A stretch of 64,000 bases of DNA from Symbiodinium natans (taxonomy: Eukaryota; Sar; Dinophyceae; Suessiales; Symbiodiniaceae), in assembly GCA_905221605.1 (NCBI GenBank), contig CAJNDS010000213.1:586212-650211 (forward strand). Reading direction: 5' to 3'. A model generated the notes under the pieces. That model saw only the letters and a list, made by a program, of their open reading frames with translations. It searched no databases and had not been told where the DNA came from. Position numbers and translations under genes: made by a program. How positions within the stretch are numbered: the first letter of the stretch is position 1; every line of letters starts with the position of its first letter. Shown one piece after another: positions 25,207-38,000 of this stretch.

Positions 25207-28200
25207 GTAGGGACCTCGGATTTACGGTACCAGCCGGGAGAAGTCCCTACACACTCAACCCGAGCCCTATACAAGCCGGAACTAGCAACCCGGTTTAGGG
25301 TTTAGGGTTTAGGGTTTCGGGTTTAGGGTTTAGGGTTTAGGGGTTTAGGGTTTAGGGTTTAGGGTTCAGGGATTTTTGCCAATGCCACCGGCCCTCTCCC
25401 TCGCTTCTTTTCAACCCTAACGCCAGGGCAAGACGAGGGTTCGGTACCCTAAACCCTAAACCCTAAACCCTAAACCCTAAACCCTAAACCCTAAACCCTA
25501 AACCCTAAACCCTAAACCCTAAACCCTAAACCCTTTGTGTATTTGTGTTGTTGTTGCAGAAGGGCATAGAAGGGCTGAAGCTTTTCAAGCAGCAGCTTTG
25601 TGTCTTTTTGTGGACCCCTTGTCTGGTCCCTACTAGGGCCTGCGGGAAACCCTAAACCCTAAACCCTCAACAGGAATCCGCCCTCTTAAACAGGAATCCG
25701 AGGTTCCCGAATCAGTTTCTGGAGCTTCCTTAGAAACCCTAAGGGTCCATGCACCTGTGAAGCATTCTTCTTGGGCCTTGACGGGGTTTCTAGGGTTTAG
25801 GGTTTGGGGTTCAGGGTTTGGGGTTTAGGGTTTAAGGCCCGAGGTACATGGACCCCCCAGGGAATGGGCCTTCTTTCTACCTCCTTGAATCCCATACCCC
25901 AAGCCCTCAAAATCGTAAACCCTAAACCCTAAACGCTAAACCCTAAACCCTAAACCCTAAACCCTAAACCCTAAACCCTAAACCCTAAACCCTAAACCCT
26001 AAACCCGAAGCCCTTAATCCTAGACCCCACAACCCACAGGGGCTCGGGGTGCAATCCGAAGACCGCAAAATGATATCTTGGCATCTGTTCAGGGACCCCC
26101 CCCCCCCTTCTTTGGAAAAGCACTCCTTTGCCCTAAACCCTAAACCCTAAACCCCAAACCCCAAACCCCAAACCCCAAACCCCAAACCCCAAACCCCAAA
26201 CCCCAAACCCTATCCTATCCCATGGGCACTCAGTTAAAGCGCAGGTTCCAGGTGAAGGTGGAGGCCTTGGCCGACGCCCTCGATCGCTTCGCGCGCTTCT
26301 TTTCCGAGCCGCTGCTGACGAAGGACCGCAGGTGGAGGGTTGCTTTGTGCTCTTAGCAGCTCTGAAAGCCTTTTGAAGCACTTAAAGCCCAAATCCCTTA
26401 CATCCCCCAAAACCCAACCCCCAAAATACAAAAAGCCCCTTAAAGCGCCACAAAAACACCCCTAATGAAAGCATCCCAAAAGCCGTTAAAACCCTTAAGC
26501 CCATCCATAGTTCCCCGAAACCCTGCACCCTAAACTCCTTAGAACCCCTTTAAACCCCTTAAAACCCTTTAGCACCCAAAAACCCCTTTGCAACCCCTTA
26601 CCCCCCTTAACACCCCTGAGACCCCTTAACACCCTGGAAAACACCCTTGCCCTTGAAACCCCCCTTGAAACCCTTAAGACCTCTTAACAAATCCCTTGAA
26701 ACCCCTTCACAAACCCCTTTAAAGCTCTTTTAAAGGCCCTTGAAGCCCCTTAAAAACCCTGAACACCCCGTAAGACCCCTTAAAAGCCCCCGAAAAAGCC
26801 CCTTGAAACCCCTTAAAGACCCTTAAAACCCCTCAACAAATTCTTTTCAAGCCCCCTAAAAGCCCCTGAAAAGCCCCTGAAAAGCCCGTAAAAGCCCCCT
26901 ATAAAGCCCCTTGAAACCCCTTAAAAACCCCTTAAGAAACCCCTTAACAAACCCCTTAAAAGCTCTGAAAAGTCCCTTTAAAACCCCCTTAAAAACCCCT
27001 TAAAAACCCCATGAAAACCCCTTAAAAGCCCTTAAAAGTCCCTTAAACACCCCTGAAAACCCTTGGAAACGCCCCCGAGAAGTCGAGGACTGCACCGACC
27101 GGGAGATCAACGCAGTCGACTCGGAGTTCCAAGCCGGGGTGACCAACCCCTTCTGGCGGGACATAGGCCGGGGTTTGAGGATTTGGGGTTTGGGGTTTGG
27201 GGTTTGGGGGTTCAGGGTTTGGGGTTTAGGGTTTAGGGTTTGGGGTTTGGGGTTGAGGGTTTCGGGTTTGGGGTTTAGGGTTGAGAGTTTGTGGGTTTTT
27301 GGGTTTAGGGTTCAGGGGGAGTTTGGGGGTTTGGGGGTCTTTCGTTTTTTTTTGGGTGGTAAGGGTCAAGTTCGGCTGGATGTTAGGCTCGAAGATTATC
27401 AGGCTTTAAGGGGGCTTTTGAGGGTCTGGAAGGGGCTGGGGTGTCGGCAGCTTCCGGGAGGTAAACCCCAAACCTTAAACCCTAAACCCTAACCTTAAAC
27501 CCTAAACCCTAAACCCTAAACCCTAAACCCTAAACCCTAAACCCTAAACCCTAAACCCTAAACCCTAAACCCTAAACCCTAAGCCCCAAACCCTAAACCC
27601 CAAACCCTAAACCCTAAACCCTAAACCCTGAGCCCTGAAACTCCTGAGCCCTGCTTGGGAGGCATTCTGAACATGAGTGCCAACCCCGACCACCCTTTCC
27701 ACGTCGTCAGCGTCCCAGCTCTGGGCCTTTTCGGGTTTAGGGTTTAGGGTTGAGGGTTTAGGGTTTAGGGTTTAGGGTTACTTGGAGGTTCATGGATGGT
27801 TACAAGTAGGGTTCGAAGTACCCTCAGCAAGGTTATAACCACAGCTACCAGTTTTATAACCCTACTTCTAAGTACCGAACCTCCAAGTAGCCCTAGTCTA
27901 AGCACGTCGTGAAGCGAGGGTCTCACGGTTTTCTTCGGTGGCTTGAGGGTGCTGGCAGTGGAAGATTTCGGCTTTGGAAACCCTAAACCCTAAACCCTAA
28001 ACCCTAAACCCTAAACCCTAAACCCTAAACCCTAAACCCTAAACCCTAAACCCCTAAACCCTAAACCCTAAACCCTTGGCAGTGGAAGATTTCGGCTTTG
28101 GATTATTTCTTCCGTGTTTTGAGGGTTTCGGGGGTTCGAAGGTTGGGGTTCTCCACCAGGAGCCCCCGTGGATTTGGGAGGGCTTGAGGGTCGTAGGGCC

Positions 28201-31200
28201 GCAGGGTTGTGTGTTTTTTTTTTTCTTTTTTGGGAGGGGGGGGACCCTAAACCCTAAACCCTAAACCCTAAACCCTAAACCCTAAACCCTAAACCCTAAA
28301 CCCTAAACCCTAAACCCTAAACCCTGGCGGGTCCACAACAGACCCGCGCAAAACTGTGGCCCCACCAGCAAACCTGAGATGCAGGACTTAGGTCACCGCC
28401 TTTAGTGTTGAGAAATGACGCCTTTCTGCTCCCCAGGGCGCCTAAAAGCAAGAACTTCCAGCCATTTCTGCCCAGAAGAAGGTTTAACCTTTCCGGAACG
28501 GATTAGACGATGTAAACCATGGACGTCATCATGCTTGGGCCATCGATGCTCTCTTCTCATCAGAGCAGAATAGACCATGCTTGGACCCCGGATGCTCTCT
28601 TCCCAGAACGGAGTAGACCATGGACGTCATCATGGTTGGGCCATGGCAGTGCAGAAAACATGTAGACCATGGACGTCATCATGCTTGGGCCATGGATGCT
28701 CTCTTCTCATCAGAACAGAGTAGACCATGGACGTCATCATGCTTGGGCCATGGATACTCTCTTCCCAGAACGGATTGGACTATGGACGTCATCATGGTTG
28801 GGCCATGGATGCTCTCTTCTAACTATGGTGAAGCAAACGTGTTATTTTGACCCAGGGCTGGGCAGAAGCGGATGCAAGCAAGACAGGGCTTAGTTTAGGA
28901 CACGTCGAAAGTGCGAAGTAGTGCAAAAAACCCACAAATACCAGCGCAGTCCACGGATGCCCAAAAAATTGTTGGATAATTTTGGATGAAAATTGCGGGG
29001 ATGAGGTGATGGGCGAAACCCAGGAAACATCGGCATTTGCAGGGGATTCTGAGGGCAACAGAACTAAACTGCCGAAAACGCGTGGGTCTGTCATGGCCCC
29101 GCCTAGCCCTAAACCCTAACCCTAAACCCTAAACCCTAAACCCTAAACCCTAAACCCTACTAAACCCTACTAAACCCTACTAAACCCTACTAAACCCTAC
29201 TAAACCCTACTAAACCCTACTAAACCCTACTAAACCCTACTAAACCCTACTAAACCCTACTAAACCCTACTAAACCCTACTAAACCCTACTAAACCCTAC
29301 TAAACCCTACTAAACCCTAAACCCTAAACCCTAAACGAGTACATATTTAAGGTGGTGACGTGGTCCTGAGCGACCCTTTCTTGTAGTAGCCTTAGTGCCG
29401 AGGCCTGCGGCAACAACAAGATGCTGCGGGACGACCCGAAGGAGAAAGGCCCATGCCCATCACTTCGGGCTGGTGGGGTTTATGCCCTACCCGTTACCCC
29501 TTATGCTAACAGTCCTTAATAGGGATTATAGTGCCCCCTAAAATAATCCCTATTGAGGACTGTTAGTGTAAGGGGGAACATCCCAAGCTCTACCCGTTAC
29601 CCCCTACTGCAACAGATAGGATCACTGTTGTGGTCCATGGAAGAGACTTGTGCTTGAGGGCTTTGGAGAATGGGTCGCGGGGTGTGCTTGTAGGGATGCA
29701 GACCCTGGGTGCTGAAGGCCCAGCTCTTACATGGCTTTTGTGCTTTACGTCTTCAGTTGCTTGAAGAGCAAGCTGCGCAAGCCCGCGTAAACCGAACCCC
29801 TAAACCCTCTTGAGACGAAACTTTTGAGTGGATGTTCATCCGGCCACACCCGAAGACCGTCGGCACAGCATGTGCAAGTCGTTGGACGGCAAACCCTAAA
29901 ATGTTGGGATGTTTCCCCTTATACTAACAGTCCTTAAAAGGGGTTATAATATGGGGGGGGGGGGTACTATAGTCCTGATTAGGGATTGTTAGTTTATGGG
30001 GGAACATCCCAACTTGAATGCCCAACCGCAGGCCTCGATCTCTATGCCGAAATGCTCAAGTTCTACGATGAGTTCTACTCGGCCGGGCAGGGGAGGTTGT
30101 TCTGGGGTTTAGGGTTTAGGGCAGTTTAAGGTTAGGGTGTAGGATTTAGGGTTTAGGGTTGACTGTATTTTCAGGATGCCTTTCAGCAGTTGGGGGCCAA
30201 GCCGGGTTTCCCACATCGTACGAGAAGACTCTAGGCAGGATATGGCAAACATTGAAGCCCCATAAGCCCGAAAGTCTAAGCCTTCTGCTGGCGTCTGTAG
30301 CTCTGTCTTAATTGTCTAGTGAGTTTGGGCAGCAAGAAAGCTATCTCAGATCATGTGCATTTTTTCTTGTTTGTGTTTTGGTGGTTCCGGGTCGACTACT
30401 CTGGTTTGCGTCGTAGACAAATTTGGGACTGCTCCTTTCTTCGAGATGTGCCTTCTCCTGCGCGGCTGAAGGCTTATCGGGCATAACAGGGGTCGGAGAA
30501 AATTACTAATACTATCCCCTTATGGTCCCTATATAGTTATTATACTAGAATAGCCACCCAAATCCTATTTAATCATCTCAGGCCCCTATACCACGCGTGC
30601 TCTCGTTTTCCACGGCCTCAACCCCAGCACCCATCTTTCCCTCGGCCCCTGACCAGGCCAATGGGATGACGTTGTGCGTCATTGGCAAGGAGAGTGTTTC
30701 TAGCACCCAGAGTAGGCCCTCATTCCCCCTCTTAGGGTTTAGGCAAGGAGAATGTTTCGAGGACCCAGAGGTAGGCCCTGGTTCCCTCGTTTTGAGGGCT
30801 TAGGCAAGGAGAATGTTTTCTAGAACCCAGAATAGGCCCTTATTCCCCTTTCTTTGGGGGGTTTAGGTTCCCTCTTACAAGCCCCTTCAGAAGGAAAAGG
30901 GCACCCTTTTTTATTCCTGGGTTACTCTTGGGTCTAGGTTTGGGGTTTAGGGCTCAGGGTAGGGTTTCTTTAGCGCAGGGGTAGTTTGGGGTGAAGGGTT
31001 TGCCTTCACCCTAGAACCCGATGAGCTCCTAAACCCGTAAACCCGTAAACCCGTAAACCCCTAAACGCCTAAGCCCCCTAAACCCCTAAACCCCTAAACC
31101 CCTAAACCCCTAAACCCCTAAACCCCTAAACCCCTAAACCCCTAAACCCCTAAACCCCTAAACCCCCTAAACCCCTAAACCCCCAAACCCCTAAACCCCT

Positions 31201-34200
31201 AAACCCCTAAACCCCTATAAGCCTGCCCAAAGCTCCAACCTTCAAACCCAAGCCCCCAAGCCCCAGAAACCCTGGCTTCCACCCGAATCGATTCATGGGG
31301 TTATAGGGCTTTCGGAATGAACAAAAAGTTCAAAGCCCTGAGGCCTAGACCTTGGCAATTGAGGGGGTTCTAAAGTTTAGGTGTGAGAATTGTTGGGAAT
31401 TGCAGGTCCAGGGTGCAGGGTTTTGGGGTTCTCAAGCTTGAGGGCTAGCTGTTGGCCTTATACGAACAGTCCTTAGTAGGGATTCTTAGGGATTCTACTA
31501 GGGGGCACCATAATCCCTGTTAAGGATTGTTAGGTTCCCCCCTTACCTTATACTAACAGTCCTGAATAGGGCTTATCTACGAGGGGTGGCTTCTCTCTGC
31601 GGGGCACGCGTGGAGGAAGAAGTCGTAGAGCGGGGTATTATAGTCCCTGTTAAGGACTGTTAGCCCTAATCTCTAAACGCTAAACCCTAAACCCTAAACC
31701 CCAAACCTGCTAGTACAAGGGGGAACAGGGGGGAGTTCCACCCTATGGAGGAGAGCGTGGAGGAGTTGGAGGCTGCAACATATATTTATATTTATATTTA
31801 TACTTATATTTATATTTATATTTATATGTATACTCATATTTATATTTACATTTGTACTTATATTTTTATTTATATTTACATTTATATTTATAATTATATT
31901 TATATTTATATTCATATTTAGATTTATTTTTTTATATTTATATGTATATTTATATTGATATTTATATCTATACTCATATTTATATTTATTTTTGTATTCA
32001 TATTTATCTTATATTTATATTATATTTATATTATATTTATATTATATTTATATTCTATTTATATTCTATTTATATTTATTTGTATTCATATTTTATGTTA
32101 TATATGTATTATATATGTATTATATATATATATATATATATAGTTTTTTTTTTTGTTGGGGGGGTTGGGTTTGGGGTTTGGGGTTTACAGTTACTGCCAG
32201 TCGCAGGTTCGTAGTCGTGAGGAGGGGCAGCCTCCGAGAATCTTCCCGTGCTGCGTGCGGGAGGGTCGGAAGGCATCTACCTTTACGGGCCCCTGCGCCA
32301 GGCAATGATTCGGGAGAGGTTCTCCGACATCGGAAACAAGGGCTTGAGCCTGCCAAAAGGCTGGAGGGTTCAGAGTTGAGCTTCCGAATCAAATGGCCAG
32401 AGTTTGAGCCCGACCTGAATTTCCTGTTGTTGCGGCCATTCCCGTGATTGCCATCCATGTTATCGTTTGTTTGGCATCTGTGTCTCTGTACCTCGCAGAA
32501 TACTTTCCCTAAAGCCATCTACACCCTAAACCCAACTCCAAGGCCGTAAGTGACACAGTGTCTTTGCCTTGGGGGGCTTACAGCTTAGGGTTTAGGGTTT
32601 AGGCTTTAGGGCTTTCGGGCTTCGGGTTTAGGGTTGAGGGTTTGGGGTTTGGGGCTTGGGGCCTCAGAGGTCTGCGAACTCTGGTGCTGGCAAAGCTTAG
32701 GCAATGAAACAAAGAACCACGCCTCATGATACACACACAGGGGCTTTTCCTAGGTAGGATAAGGGGGACCCTTAACAGGGAACCCCTTCTTAACCCTCTT
32801 CTGGCTTTCTTCAACAGGGACCTTACTCAGAGGGTCTGTATCCCCAAGGGTCCCCCTAATCCGATCGCCTAGCTTTAGGGTATCATCCATTGAAGCCCTA
32901 AGCCCTAAGCTATCCTGAGCCTGTCCCCCTCCATCACTAAAAGCCCTCCCCGAAGGCCGAAGGGTTTAGGGTTTAGGGTTCAGGGTTCAGGGCTTAGGGT
33001 TCAGGGTACAGGGTTTAGGGTTGGTTTAGGGTTTAGGGTTTAGGGTTTAGGGTTTAGGGTTTAGGGTTTAGGGTTTAGGGTTTAGGGTTTAGCGTTTAGC
33101 GTTTAGGGTTTAGGCCCCCGGACTGCCTATTCCAACCCCATCGACCCCACCGCCTCGCCCCTGTGACAGGTGAGGCGGTCAGTGACCAGCCACCCTTCCT
33201 TCCCAAGGACGATGGGGAGGGACCTAAACCCTAAACCCCGAACCCGAACCTTAAACTGTAAACCCTAAACCCTAACCTTAAGCCCTAAATCCGAAACCCT
33301 AAATCCGAAACTTTAACCCTCAGGGCTTAGCAGACTGTTCAGTTCAGAGTGGGGTTTGTGTCTTCCGGTTTGGGGCTTCGCTACTCCGGCGTACAGTGCA
33401 AGTATGCCTGTGGGCCTAAATCCCAAGCCCTAATCCATGCTTCGGGTCAGAAGTGTTTGCTAGGGCTGTGTTCCGTGAGAGCCCTTCTGCCTAGTAACAA
33501 GCTCTATCGCTGTGGCCTGTGAAGACTCTCCCCCAACCCCTCAGCCCTCAAAGTTTCGGCGGCCCTGAGCCACATCTATATCCTCTTGCCCTTCATTCAC
33601 CCATCCGAAGTGGGACCTGACGGGCGTAGTTATGGGTAGACACAGGACGTGATGTTCCGTTTTTCCGTTTTCCAGGGAAGGGGAGGCCAAACCCCAACTC
33701 CAAGATCTTACTCAACAACTCTTAGCCCTAAACCCTAAAACCTAACCCTAAACCCCAGAAAACCCTAAACCCTAAGCCCTAAACCCTAAACCCTAAACCC
33801 TAAACCCTAAACCCTAAACCCTAAACCCTAAACCCCAAGCCCTCGTGGACAGGAGTGGAACCGCTTACTTTTGCAAGCGCCCGTCAAGGACGTCAAATCG
33901 TCCGGCTGCCGAGCCGGGGATGCTTTGGTTTAGGGTCAGGGTTTAGGGTTTAGGGTTTAGGGTTTAGGGTTTAGGGTTTAGGGTTTAGGGTTTAGGGTTA
34001 GGGTTTAGGGTTTAGGTTTAGGGTTTAGGGTTTAGGGTATAGGGTTTAGGGTTTAGGGTGTAGGGTTTAGGGTTTAGGGTTTAGGGTTTAGGGTTTAGGG
34101 TTTAGGGTTTAGGGCCGCAGCTGCCCCTGCCGAAAACTAATGTTCTCAGGGGACTTGGGGTTCAGTTTTTAGGGTTTAGGGTTTAGGGTTTAGGGTTTAG

Positions 34201-35059
34201 GGCTTAGGGCTTAAGGTTGAGGGTTCAGGGCGAATCAGCCCTTATTGTGGTGTGGAGGCTTAAAGATTTCAAGCCTTGGGCCTAAATCCTCGAGCCAGTA
34301 AATACCGGCTTCTCGTTTAGGGCTGCTCATACTTGTCGTCCAACCCCATGCATGCCCTGCCACGCCCTAAACCCTAAACCCTAATCCCTAAACCCTAAAC
34401 CCTAAACCCTGTATCCTAAACCCTGAACCCTCTTGAAAAAGCGAGCCCAGTTAAAAAACAAAAAACCTAAACCCTAAACCCCAAACCCAAAACCCAAAAC
34501 CCTAAACCTAAACCCTAAACCCCAAACCCAAACCCAAAACCCCATCTACCCAGACCTTTGGGGCGCCAGGGCTTCCGGGGGGAAACTCTGAGGTTAGCAG
34601 GGCCCGCGCGGCGGAAGATGGCCTTCCAAGACCCTCCAAACCTCGCCCCGCAAGTCTTAAGAGCCTTGGGAACATAGGGTTTAGGGTTTAGGGTTTGGGG
34701 TTTGAGGGTCATAGGAGGGTTAGGGCCTAGGTATGTAGTAGGGTTTAAGGTTTAGGGTTTAGGGTTTAGGGTTTTAGGAGCCCTAACGCCTAAACCCCGC
34801 AACCGCCCCCCCCAGGCTGAAGTTCAGCTGGGTGATCCCATGGCAAGGGCCGCTCTGGCGTAGCAAGCCCACCGCCGCTGGGCTGCACTGCGGGTTTTGG
34901 GGTTTGGGGTGTAGGGCTTGTGGCTTCGGGCTTAGGGCTTGGGGCTTGGGGTTTAGGCTATGGCCTCAACTTGAAACCCCCCACCCTGAGCCCAATTTTT
35001 TGCCAAATCAAGGAAACATCCTGCATGCCAAAGGTTCCCCCAACCCCAAACCCTAAACC

Positions 35060-35091
<32 letters not shown>

Positions 35092-38000
35092 ACCCTAAAC
35101 CCTAAACCCTAAACCCTCAACCCTCAACCCTGAACCCTAAACCCCAAGCTTCTGTCCTGGGCCACGAGAGGCCTACGCGTCACACCTTTTGGGGCACGAG
35201 GGTGCCGGCTCCCTGCGCTTCGGCTCGGGTCTTCTTTGGATCCAGGGTTCGGGTTTGGGGTTTGAAGAGTTTAGGGTTTGAAGGTTAGGGTTTGGGGTTT
35301 AGGGTTTAAGGTGTAGGGCTTAGGGTAGGGTACATACACCCCCTGATAGAAGTTTCTGTCCAGTTCTAGCTGCAGTTGCCCTGTTTTTCGCAACTACTCC
35401 TGAGCCTTCAATAAGGTTTGAGATCTTGCCATCGTCAAGGGTCGGCCCTCCATAAGCCCTAGGACCCAGAAGCCTGCTGCAACATCCTGTCGTTCCCTGA
35501 CCCCCCAAAGTGCCGACCTCGAAGAGCTTTTCTTGACCTGTTAGGTGTGATCGGGCTCGAGGGTGGTTTAGGGCTTCAGGGCTACTTGTACTAGCAGGGT
35601 GATAGGTAACTAAGGCCAGAACAACAGTTGCCCTACACAGAACCCTACGCATGCCAAGTAGGGCTTCAGGGCTTTGAGCTTCTTCGGGTAGCTGCATGGT
35701 CCCTGAATATGGCCCCTTAAAAGGGGACCCCTGATACTCCCCTCATCTACAACCCAAGAACCCATACTTTAGAACCCTTCAGAGGAGGTAAGGGACCATA
35801 TTAAGGGGCCATGAAACTACTTGGAGGTTCATGGTTGTATACTTGATATAAGTAGGGTGACTATGGTTATAACCTTAATCAGGGCACTTTCTACCCTACT
35901 AAAAGTACCCATCTATGAACCTCCAGGTGCCCTGAGAAGGCTTTTTGCCTCGAGGGTTGGAGCCCCCCAGCTTGCCGAAGCAAGGACGGCCGTGCTCAAG
36001 GACGACGCGGCTGCAAGTAGAAGGTTCAGGGTCCCCCTAAACCCTAAACCCTAAACCCTAAACCCTAAACCCTAAACCCTAAACCCTAAACCCTAAACCC
36101 TAAACCCTAAACCCTAAACCCTAAACCCTAAACCCTAAACCCTAAACCCTAAACCCTAAACCCTAAACCCTCAGCCCTAAACCCTAAACCCTAAACCCTA
36201 AACCCTCAGCCCTAAACCCTAAACCCTAAACCCTCAAAACCCTAAACCCTGTCCTTTGTTGAGGGATTCAGGATTTTGGGGGCTTCAGGTTTAGGGGCCA
36301 GGTGGGCTCCTTCCGCCTCCAGCCGAGCGTAGACTCCCCTCCCCAAACCCCTGAGCCCCAACTTCCGATCTAGTTCGTTTGACGAAGCGCCGGCTACTTC
36401 TACCCCAGTTGTATTGGTCAGTTCTTTGAATCATGGTCCCTTTTGGCCGTCATATAATCTAGGGACCTCAAAAGGGACCAGAGTTTTAAAGAAGCAGCCG
36501 TATGGCTTGGGGGATGATCCCGAAGCCCGGATGCTTACGCAAGCCCTGTTAACCCAAAGTCCGCTACCTCTCATGCCTGCGAATACCACAACACTTGTGT
36601 GTGAGGCATGTGGGAAATTTGAGCATGCACATAGGAGTCAGGACATGGACAAAAAGACGCCCAGCCCCAAGCCCCAAAACCCCAGTGACAGTGAGCCCCA
36701 AAGTGCAAGAGCATCTCCAGCGATGGGTAGACGGCCCAAAGACCGACCACCCCCTTGGTTTGACGACTTCTTCTTGAGGAGCGTGGTCTGATCGTGAGCT
36801 GTGTGTCGTCCATGGGCGGATGGCTCGAGGGAGCCTTCTCGCTACTCCAGGCGCGCTTCGAGTGCAGGGCTCGAGGCTATGGAAACCCTAAAGACCCTAT
36901 GCCCTAAAACCCCAAAGCCCTCAAAACCCCCTGAACCCTGAAAAACCCGAGGGCCTAAAGTTCTAGAAGTGACACCTGTCTGAACTTTGTGCCTCTCGGA
37001 ACGACGGAGTTTGAACACTTGGCATGCAGAGCGTTAGGCTCCAGTTGTCGGGTGTACTTGAGGGCTTCTACTTCAGGCATCTTAGCGCGCAGCAAAGGAT
37101 GAAGTAGTTATCAACTTTGTGGCAGCAGTAGCCCGAAGCATGAGTCTTCGACCCTAAACTACCCAAACCTCCAAAAGCCAAAGTAGGGTTTAGGGTTTAG
37201 GGTTGAGGGTGTGGCCCATGCTGCGCGCACACCACTGCGCACGGGTGTTGGGTGTGTGCCAAGGTTCACGTTCCCTCCCAGCTCGCCCACCCAAGCTATG
37301 ACTTTGGTCGTGTTTCGGGTTTTCATATACATACACATATGTATACACATTGTTTGTCGGCTCTCCTGTCAATTAGTTGCTTGAATCCCATCCCATGTGA
37401 TTTCTCCTCGGATCGCAGCGAGGTGTTCAAAGCCCCTGGAAGACCCTGAGCCCCGAGGCCCAACAAGCCTCTGGGAGGCTTCAAAGGCCTTTGCAAAGGC
37501 TCTGGGAGCCTTAAATAGCCCCTCCCATAAGCCCCGTTGTCCGGCGCGCCATCAACATCTGTGCAGCATTATTGCTGGAATGGCAAAATGCGACCCCCCC
37601 TCCCCCACCTTGACCAAATTTGCCCTTGGTAAGCTTCCAGGGGCTCCCATGGAGGATTCTGGGGTTCCCAAGGCTGGAGGCTGAATCCTAAATCCAAAGG
37701 TTGCGACGGTCCGACCTAAGGTTTAGGGTCATATCTAGCAGTTCCAGCACGCGACCGTTTGCCTGCACCTGCTCCTTCGCTGCGACTGACGCGACAGCTT
37801 CGAGCTGACAGGGGCTCTCGACCCCTGCACGCTCGCTGCCGCTCACCCAGTTTAGGGTAGCAGATTTGGGAAGTTTAAGGGTTGAGCTCGAAAGCCCTGA
37901 CGAGCTTAAGCCCCAAACCTTACGCAAACCCCCTCCGCAGGTTTCTTTCACCTTGACGGAAGGCCATGGGCTCAAGACTTTTGAGCTTCTTTATTGGTGC

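Noticed and set aside
31694-32143. Ile/Asn/Tyr-rich frames on both strands
   Set aside because: Arise from the TATATTTA low-complexity tract.
34325-34365. Frame reading [11 protein letters not shown], resembling the YKSNPGHYLGH segment of insulysin
   Set aside because: The following exons 34816-34873 and 35171-35216 supply this part of the protein in phase (WRSKPT then [11 protein letters not shown]), and 33899 joins directly to 34816.
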